NCBI GenBank assembly: GCA_944392615.1
Contig: CALXXF010000021.1
Span: 1 to 41,413, forward strand
DNA length: 41,413 bases
Reading direction: 5' to 3'
From: an uncultured Clostridia bacterium
GTDB lineage: Bacteria > Bacillota > Clostridia > Oscillospirales > CAG-272
Shown here: piece by piece, positions 17,462 through 27,138 of the stretch
How the letters are laid out: each line of letters starts with the position of its first letter
Position numbering within the stretch: position 1 is the stretch's first letter
The notes under the pieces: generated by a model
The model's database searches: none
What the model saw: the letters and a program-made list of their open reading frames with translations, nothing else
What the model was told of the DNA's origin: nothing
Made by a program: the position numbers and the translations under genes

Positions 17462-18181
17462 ATGAACGTTTACGAATGCGCAGATATAAAGAAGATACTT
17501 TCAAATAATACATATCCCGGAAGAGGAATAATAATAGGAAAGACTCCTGACGCCGCATGCGCGGCAGTTGCATATTTCATAATGGGGAGAAGTGAAAACA
17601 GCAGAAACCGGATTTTTACGGAAAACGGAGACAATGTTACAATATATCCTTTTGATTCGTCTAAGGTGAGCGACCCGTCTCTGATTATATATTCTCCTAT
17701 AAAAAAATACGAAAACAAGCTGATAGTTACAAATGGGGATCAGACAGATACTGTTTATGATTATATAAAAGAAGGCAGAGGTTTTGAAGAAGCACTGCGT
17801 ACAAGATGTTTTGAGCCCGATGCCCCGAATTTCACCCCAAGAATATCCGGAATACTTGAATTTGCCGACGGGGATTTCTCATACAAAATGAGTATTTTGA
17901 AGAGCTCCGATGAGTCAGGAAGTTCTTGCAACAGATATACATTCGAATATTCTCCTGTATGTGGAGTAGGTCATTTCATACATACGTATAATCATGACGG
18001 AAACCCTATTCCCACATTTACCGGAGAACCCGAGCGCATAGCTATTCATGATGACATCGACGCATTTACCGAAACGCTTTGGAGCAATCTTAACGAAGGC
18101 AATAAGATATCACTCTATGTGAGATATGTAAGACTCTCTGACGGAGCGGTAAGAAACAGACTCATAAACAAGAACAAATAA
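17462..18181 (+). CDS. purO: IMP cyclohydrolase, archaeal PurO type
   Basis: A 239-residue protein of the archaeal-type IMP cyclohydrolase family, catalysing FAICAR to IMP, the last purine step. Family hallmarks seen are YPGRGIIIG near the start, the MGRSENSRNR arginine/asparagine tract (41-50), DPSLIIYSPI (71-80) and VTNGDQTDTVYD (89-100). It is unrelated to the MGS-like cyclohydrolase half of bacterial PurH. The start at 17462 follows GGTGAGG by 6 bases. It lies 30 bases after purN and 32 before the stand-alone transformylase that supplies its substrate, so the two replace bifunctional PurH. Confidence 0.92.
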   Translation: MNVYECADIKKILSNNTYPGRGIIIGKTPDAACAAVAYFIMGRSENSRNRIFTENGDNVTIYPFDSSKVSDPSLIIYSPIKKYENKLIVTNGDQTDTVYDYIKEGRGFEEALRTRCFEPDAPNFTPRISGILEFADGDFSYKMSILKSSDESGSSCNRYTFEYSPVCGVGHFIHTYNHDGNPIPTFTGEPERIAIHDDIDAFTETLWSNLNEGNKISLYVRYVRLSDGAVRNRLINKNK

Positions 18182-18213
18182 TTGCAGTTATACAAGAGGC
18201 GGAGGAATGTTGT

Positions 18214-19398
18214 ATGAAGGAATTTGAACTGAAGTACGGTTGTAACCCCAATCAGAAACCTGCGAGAATATATATGAGTGACGGTTCTGAGTTACCAATA
18301 AAAATACTTTCCGGGCGTCCTGGATATATAAATTTTCTTGACGCTTTCAATAGCTGGCAGCTTGTAAAAGAGCTCAAAGCCGCCGTTGGAATGCCTTGCG
18401 CAACATCATTCAAACATGTTAGTCCGACTTCTGCAGCGGTAGGAAAGGTGCTTCCCGACGACCTTAAAAAGGCATGCTTTGTTGACGATATAGATGGACT
18501 CGACTCGTCTCCTATTGCATGCGCATATGCGAGGGCGAGGGGAACCGACAGAATGTCATCGTTCGGAGATTGGATTGCCTTGTCCGACGTATGCGATGTT
18601 ACCTGTGCGCGTCTTATAAAACGTGAAGTATCGGACGGTATTATTGCTCCCGGATATGAGCCGGAAGCCCTTGAAATACTCAAGTCAAAACGCAAGGGAA
18701 ACTATAATATAGTGGAGATTGACCCAGATTATATACCTGCTGAAACGGAAATCAAGCAGGTGTTCGGCGTTACATTTGAACAGGGAAGAAATAATTTCAA
18801 GATTGACAGCGCGCTTCTTGAAAATGTGGTCACGGAAAACAAGAATATCCCTGAGGATGCCAAAACAGACCTTATAATATCCCTCATCACGCTCAAATAT
18901 ACACAGTCTAATTCTGTGTGCTTTGCTTATGACGGTCAGGCTATAGGTGTCGGTGCCGGGCAGCAGTCAAGAATACACTGCACACGTCTTGCGGGAAACA
19001 AGGCCGACGTATGGTTCCTGCGCCGTCACCCAAAAGTTCTTGCGCTTCCTTTCAAGGATGAGGTATCCCGTCCTAACAGGGACAATGCAATAGATGTATA
19101 TATATCAGACGATTATGATGAAGTAATAGGTGATGATGTCTGGAAGGAATTGTTTACTGAGCGTCCTGAACCACTTACGAGGGAAGAAAAAAGAAAGTAT
19201 CTTTCTGGCATTACCGGCGTCTCGCTCGGAAGTGACGCGTTTTTCCCGTTTGGAGATAATATTGACCGTGCCAAAAGAAGCGGGGTTTCATATATTGCAG
19301 AGCCGGGAGGTTCTATAAGAGATGATCTTGTCATAGAATCGTGCAATAAGTACGGAATAGCTATGGCATTTACCGGAATGAGACTTTTCCATCACTAA
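18214..19398 (+). CDS. purH: Stand-alone AICAR transformylase (C-terminal half of PurH)
   Basis: A 394-residue phosphoribosylaminoimidazolecarboxamide formyltransferase with no cyclohydrolase domain. It transfers formyl from 10-formyl-THF to AICAR. The catalytic Lys67-His68 lies in TSFKHVSPTSAAVG (canonical SFKHVSPAGAAVG). Other blocks are GAGQQSRIHCTRLAG, the late PGGSIRDD and the terminal MAFTGMRLFHH. The protein starts directly at the transformylase domain with a proper GCGGAGG site, so it is a genuine single-domain form, not a truncated PurH. The preceding gene encodes PurO, completing the last two steps of IMP synthesis. Confidence 0.93.
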   Translation: MKEFELKYGCNPNQKPARIYMSDGSELPIKILSGRPGYINFLDAFNSWQLVKELKAAVGMPCATSFKHVSPTSAAVGKVLPDDLKKACFVDDIDGLDSSPIACAYARARGTDRMSSFGDWIALSDVCDVTCARLIKREVSDGIIAPGYEPEALEILKSKRKGNYNIVEIDPDYIPAETEIKQVFGVTFEQGRNNFKIDSALLENVVTENKNIPEDAKTDLIISLITLKYTQSNSVCFAYDGQAIGVGAGQQSRIHCTRLAGNKADVWFLRRHPKVLALPFKDEVSRPNRDNAIDVYISDDYDEVIGDDVWKELFTERPEPLTREEKRKYLSGITGVSLGSDAFFPFGDNIDRAKRSGVSYIAEPGGSIRDDLVIESCNKYGIAMAFTGMRLFHH

Positions 19399-19704
19399 TT
19401 ACAAATGAAATCGGCATGCAGTTTCTGAAATAGCCTGCCGGGCAAATGGGAGATATGCTGGGATTTTCCTGTTGATAGCATCCCTCTGTTGTGATGCTCT
19501 TTTATGCTTTAGCACAGCGCAGCGACATTGCTTTCATATACGAGATATGTTTAACATGTTGCAGATTTCTTTCCATTTTGTTCGGATGCTGTTGCGTGCC
19601 GTTTTCTCTGACTTTGTTTTCTATTCTACATCTGCCTGCATGACACAGAGTGGGCGGAAATTAAGTTATGCGACCTGATGTCGCAGATATTCAGAGGAGA
19701 CAGC
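19399..19704. other. Gap between the transformylase gene and purD, no recognised gene
   Basis: A 306-base interval interrupts an otherwise tight operon. A short imperfect stem (agcatc at 19477-19482 with gatgct at 19493-19498) followed by CTTTTA could be a weak terminator or attenuator. A 68-codon frame at 19472 lacks a ribosome binding site and any recognisable domain. No riboswitch was identified. Confidence 0.4.
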
Positions 19705-20982
19705 ATGAAGGTTTTGGTCGTCGGAGGCGGAGGAAGAGAACACGCCATAATAAAGAAAATAAAACAGAATCCCAGAGTAGATGAGATATACGCTCTGCCC
19801 GGAAACGGCGGGATTGCACGTGATGCGGTTTGCGTTTCGATATCTGCTACAGATATCGAAGGTATACGAAGGTTTGCACTTGAAAACGCCATTGATTTTG
19901 CGGTGGTTGCTCCTGATGACCCGCTTGTACTTGGAGCGGTCGATGTTCTTGAGGATGCAGGAATAAAGTGCTTTGGCCCTGATAAGAAGGCGGCTATCAT
20001 AGAGGGAAGCAAGGTCTTTTCAAAAGAACTTATGCATAAATATGGGATTCCAACGGCGGAGTACAAAGTATTTGACTCGCAAAAGGAAGCGCTCTCATAT
20101 CTTGATGAAGCTGAGTTTCCACAGGTAATAAAAGCCGACGGTCTTGCACTCGGGAAGGGCGTTATAATAGCCTTTACCAAAGAGCAGGCAACTGACGCAA
20201 TAAAGTCTATAATGCAAGACAAGATATTCGGTGCAAGCGGAAATCGCGTCGTTATTGAGGAATTTCTTAAAGGTCCTGAGGTCTCAGTGCTCAGCTTTAC
20301 TGACGGAAAGACCATTGTCCCTATGATATCTTCGATGGACCACAAGAGAGCCCTTGATAATGACATGGGGCTCAACACAGGAGGCATGGGAACGATTGCG
20401 CCGAACCCGTTTTATACAGAGGAGGTTGCCTCTGAATGTATGGAAAAAATATTCCTTCCTACTATAAGGGCAATGAATGCGGAGGGAAGAAAATTCAAAG
20501 GCTGTCTTTATTTCGGGCTTATGATAACTCCGAAGGGTCCGCGGGTTATAGAGTATAACTGTCGTTTCGGAGATCCGGAAACGCAGGTTGTTCTTCCGTT
20601 ACTCAAGACCGACTTGCTTGATATTATGATGGCAGTGCGTGAGGAGAGGCTTGAAAATGTTGATATAGAATTTTCATCTCAGGCAGCTTGTTGCGTCATA
20701 ATGGCTTCTTCAGGGTATCCTTCAAAATATTCGAAGGGATATAAGATATCTGTTCCGGATTCTTTAATTGAAAAAATATATGTTGCGGGCGCTTCGCTTG
20801 ATCCTGAAAAGGGGCTTGTTACATCAGGGGGCAGGGTCCTCGGTGTAACAGCAAAGGCAGACTCTCTTGGCGACGCAGTTAAGGCTGCCTATGATATGGT
20901 TGGGAAAATAAGCTTTGAAAATGCTTATTACAGACGAGATATAGGAAAAAGAGCGCTTGACGCCATAAATAGCAAGGGGTGA
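19705..20982 (+). CDS. purD: Phosphoribosylamine-glycine ligase (GAR synthetase)
   Basis: A 425-residue ATP-grasp enzyme joining glycine to phosphoribosylamine. The N-terminal KVLVVGGGGREHAI, the ATP-grasp region (FPQVIKADGLALGKGVIIA, VVIEEFLKGPEVSVL), the NTGGMGTIAPNPF block and VIEYNCRFGDPETQVVLP are all present. The start is the ATG at 19705 after AGAGGAG; an in-frame ATG at 19678 lacks a site. Its stop lies 5 bases before the purL start. Confidence 0.96.
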   Translation: MKVLVVGGGGREHAIIKKIKQNPRVDEIYALPGNGGIARDAVCVSISATDIEGIRRFALENAIDFAVVAPDDPLVLGAVDVLEDAGIKCFGPDKKAAIIEGSKVFSKELMHKYGIPTAEYKVFDSQKEALSYLDEAEFPQVIKADGLALGKGVIIAFTKEQATDAIKSIMQDKIFGASGNRVVIEEFLKGPEVSVLSFTDGKTIVPMISSMDHKRALDNDMGLNTGGMGTIAPNPFYTEEVASECMEKIFLPTIRAMNAEGRKFKGCLYFGLMITPKGPRVIEYNCRFGDPETQVVLPLLKTDLLDIMMAVREERLENVDIEFSSQAACCVIMASSGYPSKYSKGYKISVPDSLIEKIYVAGASLDPEKGLVTSGGRVLGVTAKADSLGDAVKAAYDMVGKISFENAYYRRDIGKRALDAINSKG

Positions 20983-20987
20983 TCGTT

Positions 20988-23900
20988 ATGGTATATCGCA
21001 TATATGTCGAGAGAAAAAAAGGATTTGAACATGAGGCGAATACTCTCAGGGCAGATATACGCGATTTTCTTGGAGTTTCCGGACTCGAACATGTAAGAAT
21101 ATACAACAGGTATGATGTTGAAAATATAACCAAAGAGCAGTTCCTTGCAGCTGTAAAAACAGTTTTTTCAGAACCGCAGACAGACAACGCCACTTATGAT
21201 TTTGAAAAAGGAGACTTTACATTTGCTGTAGAGTATCTTCCGGGTCAATTCGACCAGCGTGCTGACAGTGCCGCTCAGTGTATCCAGCTGATGGCTCAAT
21301 GTGACAAGCCTATTGTACGGACTGCGAAGATTTATTCTTTTTACGGAAATCTTTCAGAAACACAGAAAGATGCTGTCAAAAAGTATCTCATCAATCCTGT
21401 TGAAAGTCGTGAAGCGTCGTTTGAAAATTATGCAACGCTGAAGGCAGAATATGCGCTTCCTCAGCAGGTAAAAACTATAGATGGTTTTATAGGGCTTGAC
21501 GAAAGCGGACTTGAAAATTTTGTAAAAGAATATAGTCTTGCTATGGATGTCGATGACATAAGATTCTGCAGGGATTATTTTATTTCGGAAAAAAGGGATC
21601 CTACTATAACCGAAATCCGCATGATAGATACATATTGGTCGGATCACTGTCGTCATACCACATTTCTTACAACTATAGACAGCGTAGAATTTGAGGACGA
21701 GCTCATCGAAAAATCATATGAAAGGTATGTTGAAACCAGAAAATTGCTCGGAAGGACAAAACCTTGTAATTTGATGGACGTAGCCACTATAGCTGTAAAG
21801 TACCTTAAAAAAGCAGGGAAATTAGATAAACTTGATGAGTCAGAAGAAATAAATGCGTGTACTGTAAAAATAAAGGTGGAAATAGACGGCGAAAAGCAGG
21901 ACTGGCTTTTGCTGTTTAAAAACGAAACGCACAACCATCCGACTGAAATTGAGCCTTTCGGAGGCGCAGCAACATGCATTGGCGGAGCAATACGCGACCC
22001 TCTTTCAGGCCGTTCGTATGTTTACGCTGCAATGCGTGTCACAGGTGCGGCGGATCCCCTCAAGCCGCTTGATAAGACTATAAAGGGAAAATTGCCACAA
22101 AGAAAAATTGTTACTACTGCAGCGGCAGGATACAGCTCTTACGGCAACCAGATAGGTCTTGCAACCGGTCAGGTAGATGAGCTTTATCATGACGGGTATG
22201 CCGCTAAGCGAATGGAAATAGGTGCCGTGATCGCTGCTACTCCTGCAGATTGTGTAAGACGTGAAAGACCGGTCGCGTCTGACAAGGTCATATTGCTTGG
22301 CGGAAGAACAGGACGGGATGGCTGCGGAGGTGCTACAGGTTCGTCAAAGTCTCATACTATAGCTTCTCTTGAGACCTGCGGTGCCGAAGTACAAAAAGGA
22401 AACGCGCCAGAAGAGAGGAAGCTTCAGAGATTATTCAGAAATCCTGAGGCATCAAGACTTATAAAGAGGTGCAATGATTTCGGAGCCGGAGGAGTTTCTG
22501 TTGCTATAGGCGAACTTGCGGACGGACTGGAAATTGATTTGAACGCAGTTCCAAAAAAATACGAAGGTCTTGATGGAACTGAGCTGGCAATATCCGAGTC
22601 GCAGGAGAGAATGGCTGTCGTTGTTGACGAGAAGGACGTAAAACGTTTCTGCGAGCTTGCATATTCTGAAAATCTTGAAGCTACTGTTGTTGCGACAGTT
22701 ACCGATACAAACCGTCTTGTCATGAAATGGAACGGCAAGAAGATTGTCGACATATCGAGAGATTTTCTCAATTCAAATGGTGCTGAAAAGCATATAAACG
22801 TAAAAACTGAAAAGGCAGGAGTATACAGAAAACGCAAGGTCGCTGACTTCAGAAAAGGAATGCTTGACCTTGCCCAGGATTTGAATGTCTGCTCAAAGAG
22901 AGGCCTTTCTGAACGTTTCGATTCGACGATAGGAGCCGGTAGCGTTCTTATGCCATTCGGAGGAAAATATCAGAACACTCCGGTGCAGGCAATGGTGAAC
23001 AAGATATCTGTTGAAAAATCCGACACCGATGATTGCTCGGCTATGGCATGGGGTTTCAATCCAATGATTTCCGAAAAATCGCCTTACCACGGAGCATATC
23101 TTGCGGTGGTTGAGTCTGTCTCAAAGCTTGTTGCTACAGGCGTTTCGTTTGAGGATGTTTATCTGACATTCCAGGAATATTTTGAGAAGCTCGCAAAGGA
23201 ACCGTCGCGCTGGGGCAAACCGTTGTCGGCGCTCTTGGGTGCGTTTGACGCACAGATGGATTATTCTATAGGCTCAATAGGCGGAAAAGATTCAATGAGC
23301 GGAAGTTTTGAAAACATGGACGTCCCTCCGACGCTTGTTTCTTTTGCCGTATCAACAGACAAAATCAAAAATATAGTTTCTCCCGAATTCAAAAAAACGG
23401 GGCACAAAGTGGTTCTTTTAAGGCCTGAGTATGATGGCACAAAAGACCTACCCGTGCCACAATCACAGATTGATGTTTTCAGCGTGGTTTCTTCGCTTGT
23501 GCGCCAGGGAAAAGCCATTTCGGTATACACGCCTGGCTTCGGAGGAATTGCTGAGGCTGTTATGAAAATGTGCTTCGGAAACATGATTGGTTTTGAATAT
23601 GACAAGACTGTTAATTGCGAGGATATTTTCGATTACAGCTACGGGTCATTTATTATTGAACTCAGTAACGATACCGATGTAGAGGGAGCTGTCATACTTG
23701 GAAGAACCGTTGATGAAAAGAATATAACATTCAACGGCGACGCCATTGATCTGAATGAATTGCTTTCAGTATATGAGAGCAAGCTTGAAAGTGTATTTCC
23801 TTGTGTTATAAAGCAGGGAAGCGGTGAAGTAATAAAGGCATATTCTTATATAAGAACAGGAGAAATGATACGTCCTTCGGTTTCATTTGCAAAGCCGAGA

Positions 23901-24689
23901 GTCCTTATTCCTGTTTTCCCTGGGACAAACTGTGAATATGACAGCGCAAAAGCATTTGAGTCTGCTGGGGCAGAGACAGATATTTTTGTAATAAACAATC
24001 TTTCTGCTGACAGTATATCGGCATCTGTGTCTGAATTTGCAAAGAAGATCGCGCGCTCACAGATAATTTTTGTTCCCGGCGGTTTCTCAGGCGGCGACGA
24101 ACCTGACGGTTCCGGCAAGTTTATTACAAATTTCATGCGCAATGCCGCTATCAGAGAGCAGATAGAATCCCTTCTTGATGACAGAGACGGTCTTATGTGC
24201 GGAATATGTAACGGATTTCAGGCACTTATAAAGCTTGGTCTTGTCCCTTTCGGAAAAATAATCGACATGGATGATACCTGTCCAACCCTTACTTTTAATA
24301 CAATAGGCAGACACCAGTCCAGACTTGTTCGTACAAGAGTTGCTTCAAATAAATCTCCTTGGCTTATGGAAACAGATGTTGGAAATGTGTATACTGTACC
24401 GATATCACATGGGGAAGGCAGATTCATTGCTTCTGAAGGACTTATTAAAAAGCTTGCTGAAAACGGGCAGATTGCCACACAATATGTGGATATTGACGGC
24501 AATCCTACGTCGGATGTGCATTTTAACCCCAACAACTCTGTTGACGCCATAGAGGGTATTACCTCTCCCGATGGAAGAATTTTCGGAAAGATGGGGCATT
24601 CTGAAAGAATCGGCGAAGGACTTTACAAGAATGTTGAGGGAAATTACGATATGGGCATATTCAGATCAGCTGTACGTTACTACAAATGA
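20988..24689 (+). CDS. purL: Phosphoribosylformylglycinamidine synthase, large single-chain type
   Basis: A 1233-residue enzyme that makes FGAM from FGAR, ATP and glutamine. It is the long form with synthetase and glutaminase in one chain, of the clostridial/streptococcal clade, instead of separate PurL-PurQ-PurS as in Bacillus. The synthetase part carries DTYWSDHCRHTTF and FKNETHNHPTEIEPFGGAATCIGG. The C-terminal class I glutaminase begins near PRVLIPVFPGTNCEYD, with nucleophile Cys1074 in CGICNGFQAL and His1141 in SHGEGRF. The start is the ATG at 20988 after AAGGGGTGA; a GTG at 20979 overlaps purD. It is the last gene of the cluster. Confidence 0.96.
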   Translation: MVYRIYVERKKGFEHEANTLRADIRDFLGVSGLEHVRIYNRYDVENITKEQFLAAVKTVFSEPQTDNATYDFEKGDFTFAVEYLPGQFDQRADSAAQCIQLMAQCDKPIVRTAKIYSFYGNLSETQKDAVKKYLINPVESREASFENYATLKAEYALPQQVKTIDGFIGLDESGLENFVKEYSLAMDVDDIRFCRDYFISEKRDPTITEIRMIDTYWSDHCRHTTFLTTIDSVEFEDELIEKSYERYVETRKLLGRTKPCNLMDVATIAVKYLKKAGKLDKLDESEEINACTVKIKVEIDGEKQDWLLLFKNETHNHPTEIEPFGGAATCIGGAIRDPLSGRSYVYAAMRVTGAADPLKPLDKTIKGKLPQRKIVTTAAAGYSSYGNQIGLATGQVDELYHDGYAAKRMEIGAVIAATPADCVRRERPVASDKVILLGGRTGRDGCGGATGSSKSHTIASLETCGAEVQKGNAPEERKLQRLFRNPEASRLIKRCNDFGAGGVSVAIGELADGLEIDLNAVPKKYEGLDGTELAISESQERMAVVVDEKDVKRFCELAYSENLEATVVATVTDTNRLVMKWNGKKIVDISRDFLNSNGAEKHINVKTEKAGVYRKRKVADFRKGMLDLAQDLNVCSKRGLSERFDSTIGAGSVLMPFGGKYQNTPVQAMVNKISVEKSDTDDCSAMAWGFNPMISEKSPYHGAYLAVVESVSKLVATGVSFEDVYLTFQEYFEKLAKEPSRWGKPLSALLGAFDAQMDYSIGSIGGKDSMSGSFENMDVPPTLVSFAVSTDKIKNIVSPEFKKTGHKVVLLRPEYDGTKDLPVPQSQIDVFSVVSSLVRQGKAISVYTPGFGGIAEAVMKMCFGNMIGFEYDKTVNCEDIFDYSYGSFIIELSNDTDVEGAVILGRTVDEKNITFNGDAIDLNELLSVYESKLESVFPCVIKQGSGEVIKAYSYIRTGEMIRPSVSFAKPRVLIPVFPGTNCEYDSAKAFESAGAETDIFVINNLSADSISASVSEFAKKIARSQIIFVPGGFSGGDEPDGSGKFITNFMRNAAIREQIESLLDDRDGLMCGICNGFQALIKLGLVPFGKIIDMDDTCPTLTFNTIGRHQSRLVRTRVASNKSPWLMETDVGNVYTVPISHGEGRFIASEGLIKKLAENGQIATQYVDIDGNPTSDVHFNPNNSVDAIEGITSPDGRIFGKMGHSERIGEGLYKNVEGNYDMGIFRSAVRYYK

Positions 24690-24708
24690 TGTTGTGAAAT
24701 AAAAATCA

Positions 24709-24748
24709 AATGCGCTCTGCATGTGGTATTTGACATGCAGAGCGCATT
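24709..24748 (-). terminator. Long hairpin between purL and rsmB, likely terminator of the minus-strand operon
   Basis: A perfect 16-bp stem (aatgcgctctgcatgt with its complement at 24733-24748) has an 8-base loop. Read on the minus strand it is followed by a T-rich stretch (TTTGATTTTTATTT), which suits termination of the rsmB transcript. On the plus strand no U-tract follows. Confidence 0.75.
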
Positions 24749-24782
24749 AACATATTCAGACAAAGTTATTTTGTTTTTTAAA

Positions 24783-24810
24783 CGCCAGTGCAAAAGCTCT
24801 TGCACTGGCG
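24783..24810. terminator. Second hairpin between the converging purL and rsmB genes
   Basis: An 11-bp perfect stem (cgccagtgcaa with ttgcactggcg) encloses a 6-base loop. Neither side has a clean U-tract, so it may assist the neighbouring hairpin rather than act alone. Confidence 0.5.
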
Positions 24811-24828
24811 AGATTTGTGTATGTAAAC

Positions 24829-26268
24829 TTAATTTTTTACAATTCTGGCAATAAAAAAACCGTCGGTGCCGTTTTCCGGAAGCAATGTAAGCATACCTTC
24901 AGAAGAGTTTAGCAAATCTGGACCCTGGGTGTCTTTGAAAGAAAAATCCATCAACGAATACCCGGAATTTTCATGTATAAATCTTTTTACAACATTTTCA
25001 TTTTCTTTTCTGTTGATTGTACAGGTTGAGTAAACCATTATACCTCCTCTTTTCAGATATGAAGAGGAGCTCTTAAGAATTTCATACTGAATATCAGGCA
25101 GACCGTCTGCACTTTCTGCTTTTTTATAACGGAGCTCGGGCTTTTTCGCCATAACACCGAATCCGGAGCACGGAACATCGCATATAACGCGATCCGCAGT
25201 CCCGGAAAGCTCGCTTATAGGAAATCTTCCATCATGCTGTGCAACAGAAATTATATTATATCCAAGTCGCTCTGCACCTTCAGATATCAAAGATAACTTG
25301 TTTGAGTGCACATCAAGTGACAGAATGTGTCCTTTTGATCTCATGATATTTGCAGCGGCAAACGATTTTCCACCCGGAGAAGCGCATACATCTATAACCG
25401 ACATATCAGGGCGCGGTTCAAGAGCAGAAACTGCAAGCTGCGACGCTTCACCCTGCACAAAAGCGCTGCCGTCCGCGATGCATTCTGAGTCACTCAGAGA
25501 CATTCCTGAATTCAGAATGACTCCTGTTGTGCTGTAACGGCACAAAGACATGTCATATCCTGAGGATTCAATAAACTCATCACGTTTTTGTCCTCTGGAA
25601 ATATTTACGTTAAGACAAATCCGTGGGATATTGTCAAATCCCTTGAGTATGTTTTCAGCTTTTTCGTTACCGTATTGTTCGACGAACAGTCTGCATATCG
25701 ACTCATCCACAGAGTAGAGTACAGACAGAAACTTTACGAAATCGTCCTTATGAGGCATCAAAATGTCTTTTGCGCAAACACGTCTGAGAACCGCATTGAT
25801 AAAGCCGGTCGCACGTGACGCATATCTTTTTGCAAGTTTTACGCCTTCGTCTACTGCAGCGCTTTCCGGTATTTTTTCGCAGAACATGATCTGATAAACA
25901 GACAGTCTCAGGATAATCAAAACACTTTTATCGAGTGTTTTCAATCTTTTTGAAATATATTGTTGTATAATATAGTCAAGTGTTATAGCCTTTTCTACAG
26001 TTCCGTATACCAGCTTGGTGTACAGGTCGCGCTCACGCCCTGAAATTGAATATTTAACAATAGTTTCACTTACGGCTATATTGGAAAATTTAGCATTTTG
26101 CTCAATGCCTAAAAGCGTTTCGTAAGCGGCGCGTCTTGCGTTTACAGAAGGCTTGGAGCCGGATACAAACCGACGTGTACTATTATTCAGTATATCTGAT
26201 TCTTTTGTATTGACGTCATCATGTGCGCTTTCTTTACCAATCTGTTTTTTTTGCTTTTCTTTATACAA
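24829..26268 (-). CDS. rsmB: 16S rRNA (cytosine-967-C5)-methyltransferase
   Basis: A NOL1/NOP2/Sun-family SAM methyltransferase, 479 residues from the chosen start. A NusB-like RNA-binding domain (ARRAAYETLLGIE onward) precedes the Rossmann-type catalytic domain. Motif I is DVCASPGGKSFAA (about residue 289), then DVPCSGFG (Cys about 364) and YSTCTINRKEN (Cys about 414), the paired cysteines of m5C enzymes. The start is chosen as TTG at 26268 because CGGAGG lies 5 bases upstream; an in-frame TTG at 26307 has no site. About 40 polar residues precede the NusB-like domain and are not part of the usual family. Confidence 0.93.
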   Translation of the reverse strand: MYKEKQKKQIGKESAHDDVNTKESDILNNSTRRFVSGSKPSVNARRAAYETLLGIEQNAKFSNIAVSETIVKYSISGRERDLYTKLVYGTVEKAITLDYIIQQYISKRLKTLDKSVLIILRLSVYQIMFCEKIPESAAVDEGVKLAKRYASRATGFINAVLRRVCAKDILMPHKDDFVKFLSVLYSVDESICRLFVEQYGNEKAENILKGFDNIPRICLNVNISRGQKRDEFIESSGYDMSLCRYSTTGVILNSGMSLSDSECIADGSAFVQGEASQLAVSALEPRPDMSVIDVCASPGGKSFAAANIMRSKGHILSLDVHSNKLSLISEGAERLGYNIISVAQHDGRFPISELSGTADRVICDVPCSGFGVMAKKPELRYKKAESADGLPDIQYEILKSSSSYLKRGGIMVYSTCTINRKENENVVKRFIHENSGYSLMDFSFKDTQGPDLLNSSEGMLTLLPENGTDGFFIARIVKN

Positions 26269-26324
26269 GATATCCTCCGTTTGCCTTGGTGCTGTATACC
26301 TGATCAACGACCGAGCTTACACTT

Positions 26325-27035
26325 TTAGTTGCGTCTTCCTCCGAAAATCATGATAAGCCTCAAAAGCTGCAGCAGCGATACGACAAAAGCGGCGAGATAT
26401 GTCAGAGCGGCGGACGTAAGGACATTTGCAACCATACCTTTTTCCTCAGAACTGACAATTCCGTATTCATCTATTGTTGAGAGAGCCCTTTTACTCGCAT
26501 TGAACTCTACCGGGAGTGTAATCAGCTGAAAGACCACTATTACGGCATATGCTATGATGCCGGCGTTTATTATATAACCGCCTATTTCTCCCATTGTAGA
26601 CCCTAAGACAGATATGAAAACTCCGAGAAGTATGAGCACAAACGAAAGAGTAGAGCACAGAGAAGTGGTCTTTACGACGGCATTTCTTATTTTCATAGGA
26701 ATGTACTCTCTGTCATACTGAATCGCATGACCGCACTCATGTGCGGCAACCCCTATTGCCGCGACAGAATTGCCGTTATACACGTCCTGTGAGAGACGTA
26801 TCACATTTTGGCGTGGATCGAAGTGGTCGCTCAGTTTTCCGGATATCATTTCTATGTTAACAAATGCCAGCCCGTTTCTGTCCAGTATCTCACGAGCGGC
26901 TGTGTAACCGGTATATCCTTTTGAAGAGGCGACCTTCCGGTATTTTGAATAGGAAGCTGAAATTTTAATCTGAGCAGCCACTGAAATCAGGATACAGATT
27001 ATCAGTATTCCGTATGTCCAAAAAAAATAATTCAC
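26325..27035 (-). CDS. YugP-type membrane zinc metallopeptidase
   Basis: A 236-residue membrane-bound neutral zinc peptidase of the YugP family. An N-terminal helix (about 4-21) is followed by a cytosol-facing domain with the HEXXH zinc site AAHECGHAI (HECGH at 99-103), then three further hydrophobic segments up to the C-terminus. The physiological substrate of this family is not known. It sits between fmt and rsmB, an arrangement I recall from other Clostridia but not Bacillus. An AAGGAG site lies upstream of the ATG. Confidence 0.9.
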   Translation of the reverse strand: MNYFFWTYGILIICILISVAAQIKISASYSKYRKVASSKGYTGYTAAREILDRNGLAFVNIEMISGKLSDHFDPRQNVIRLSQDVYNGNSVAAIGVAAHECGHAIQYDREYIPMKIRNAVVKTTSLCSTLSFVLILLGVFISVLGSTMGEIGGYIINAGIIAYAVIVVFQLITLPVEFNASKRALSTIDEYGIVSSEEKGMVANVLTSAALTYLAAFVVSLLQLLRLIMIFGGRRN

Positions 27036-27138
27036 GTTATTATCTCCTTAATAATTATCACATAAAAAATAAGCAATGACGGAAACATGAAAAAACAAAG
27101 ATAGTCAATACATGATCTCATAAACCGCAAAGCGCATG

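Noticed and set aside
19472..19678. 68-codon frame between the AICAR transformylase gene and purD
   Set aside because: There is no ribosome binding site, and the composition is cysteine/phenylalanine-rich and typical of random translation.
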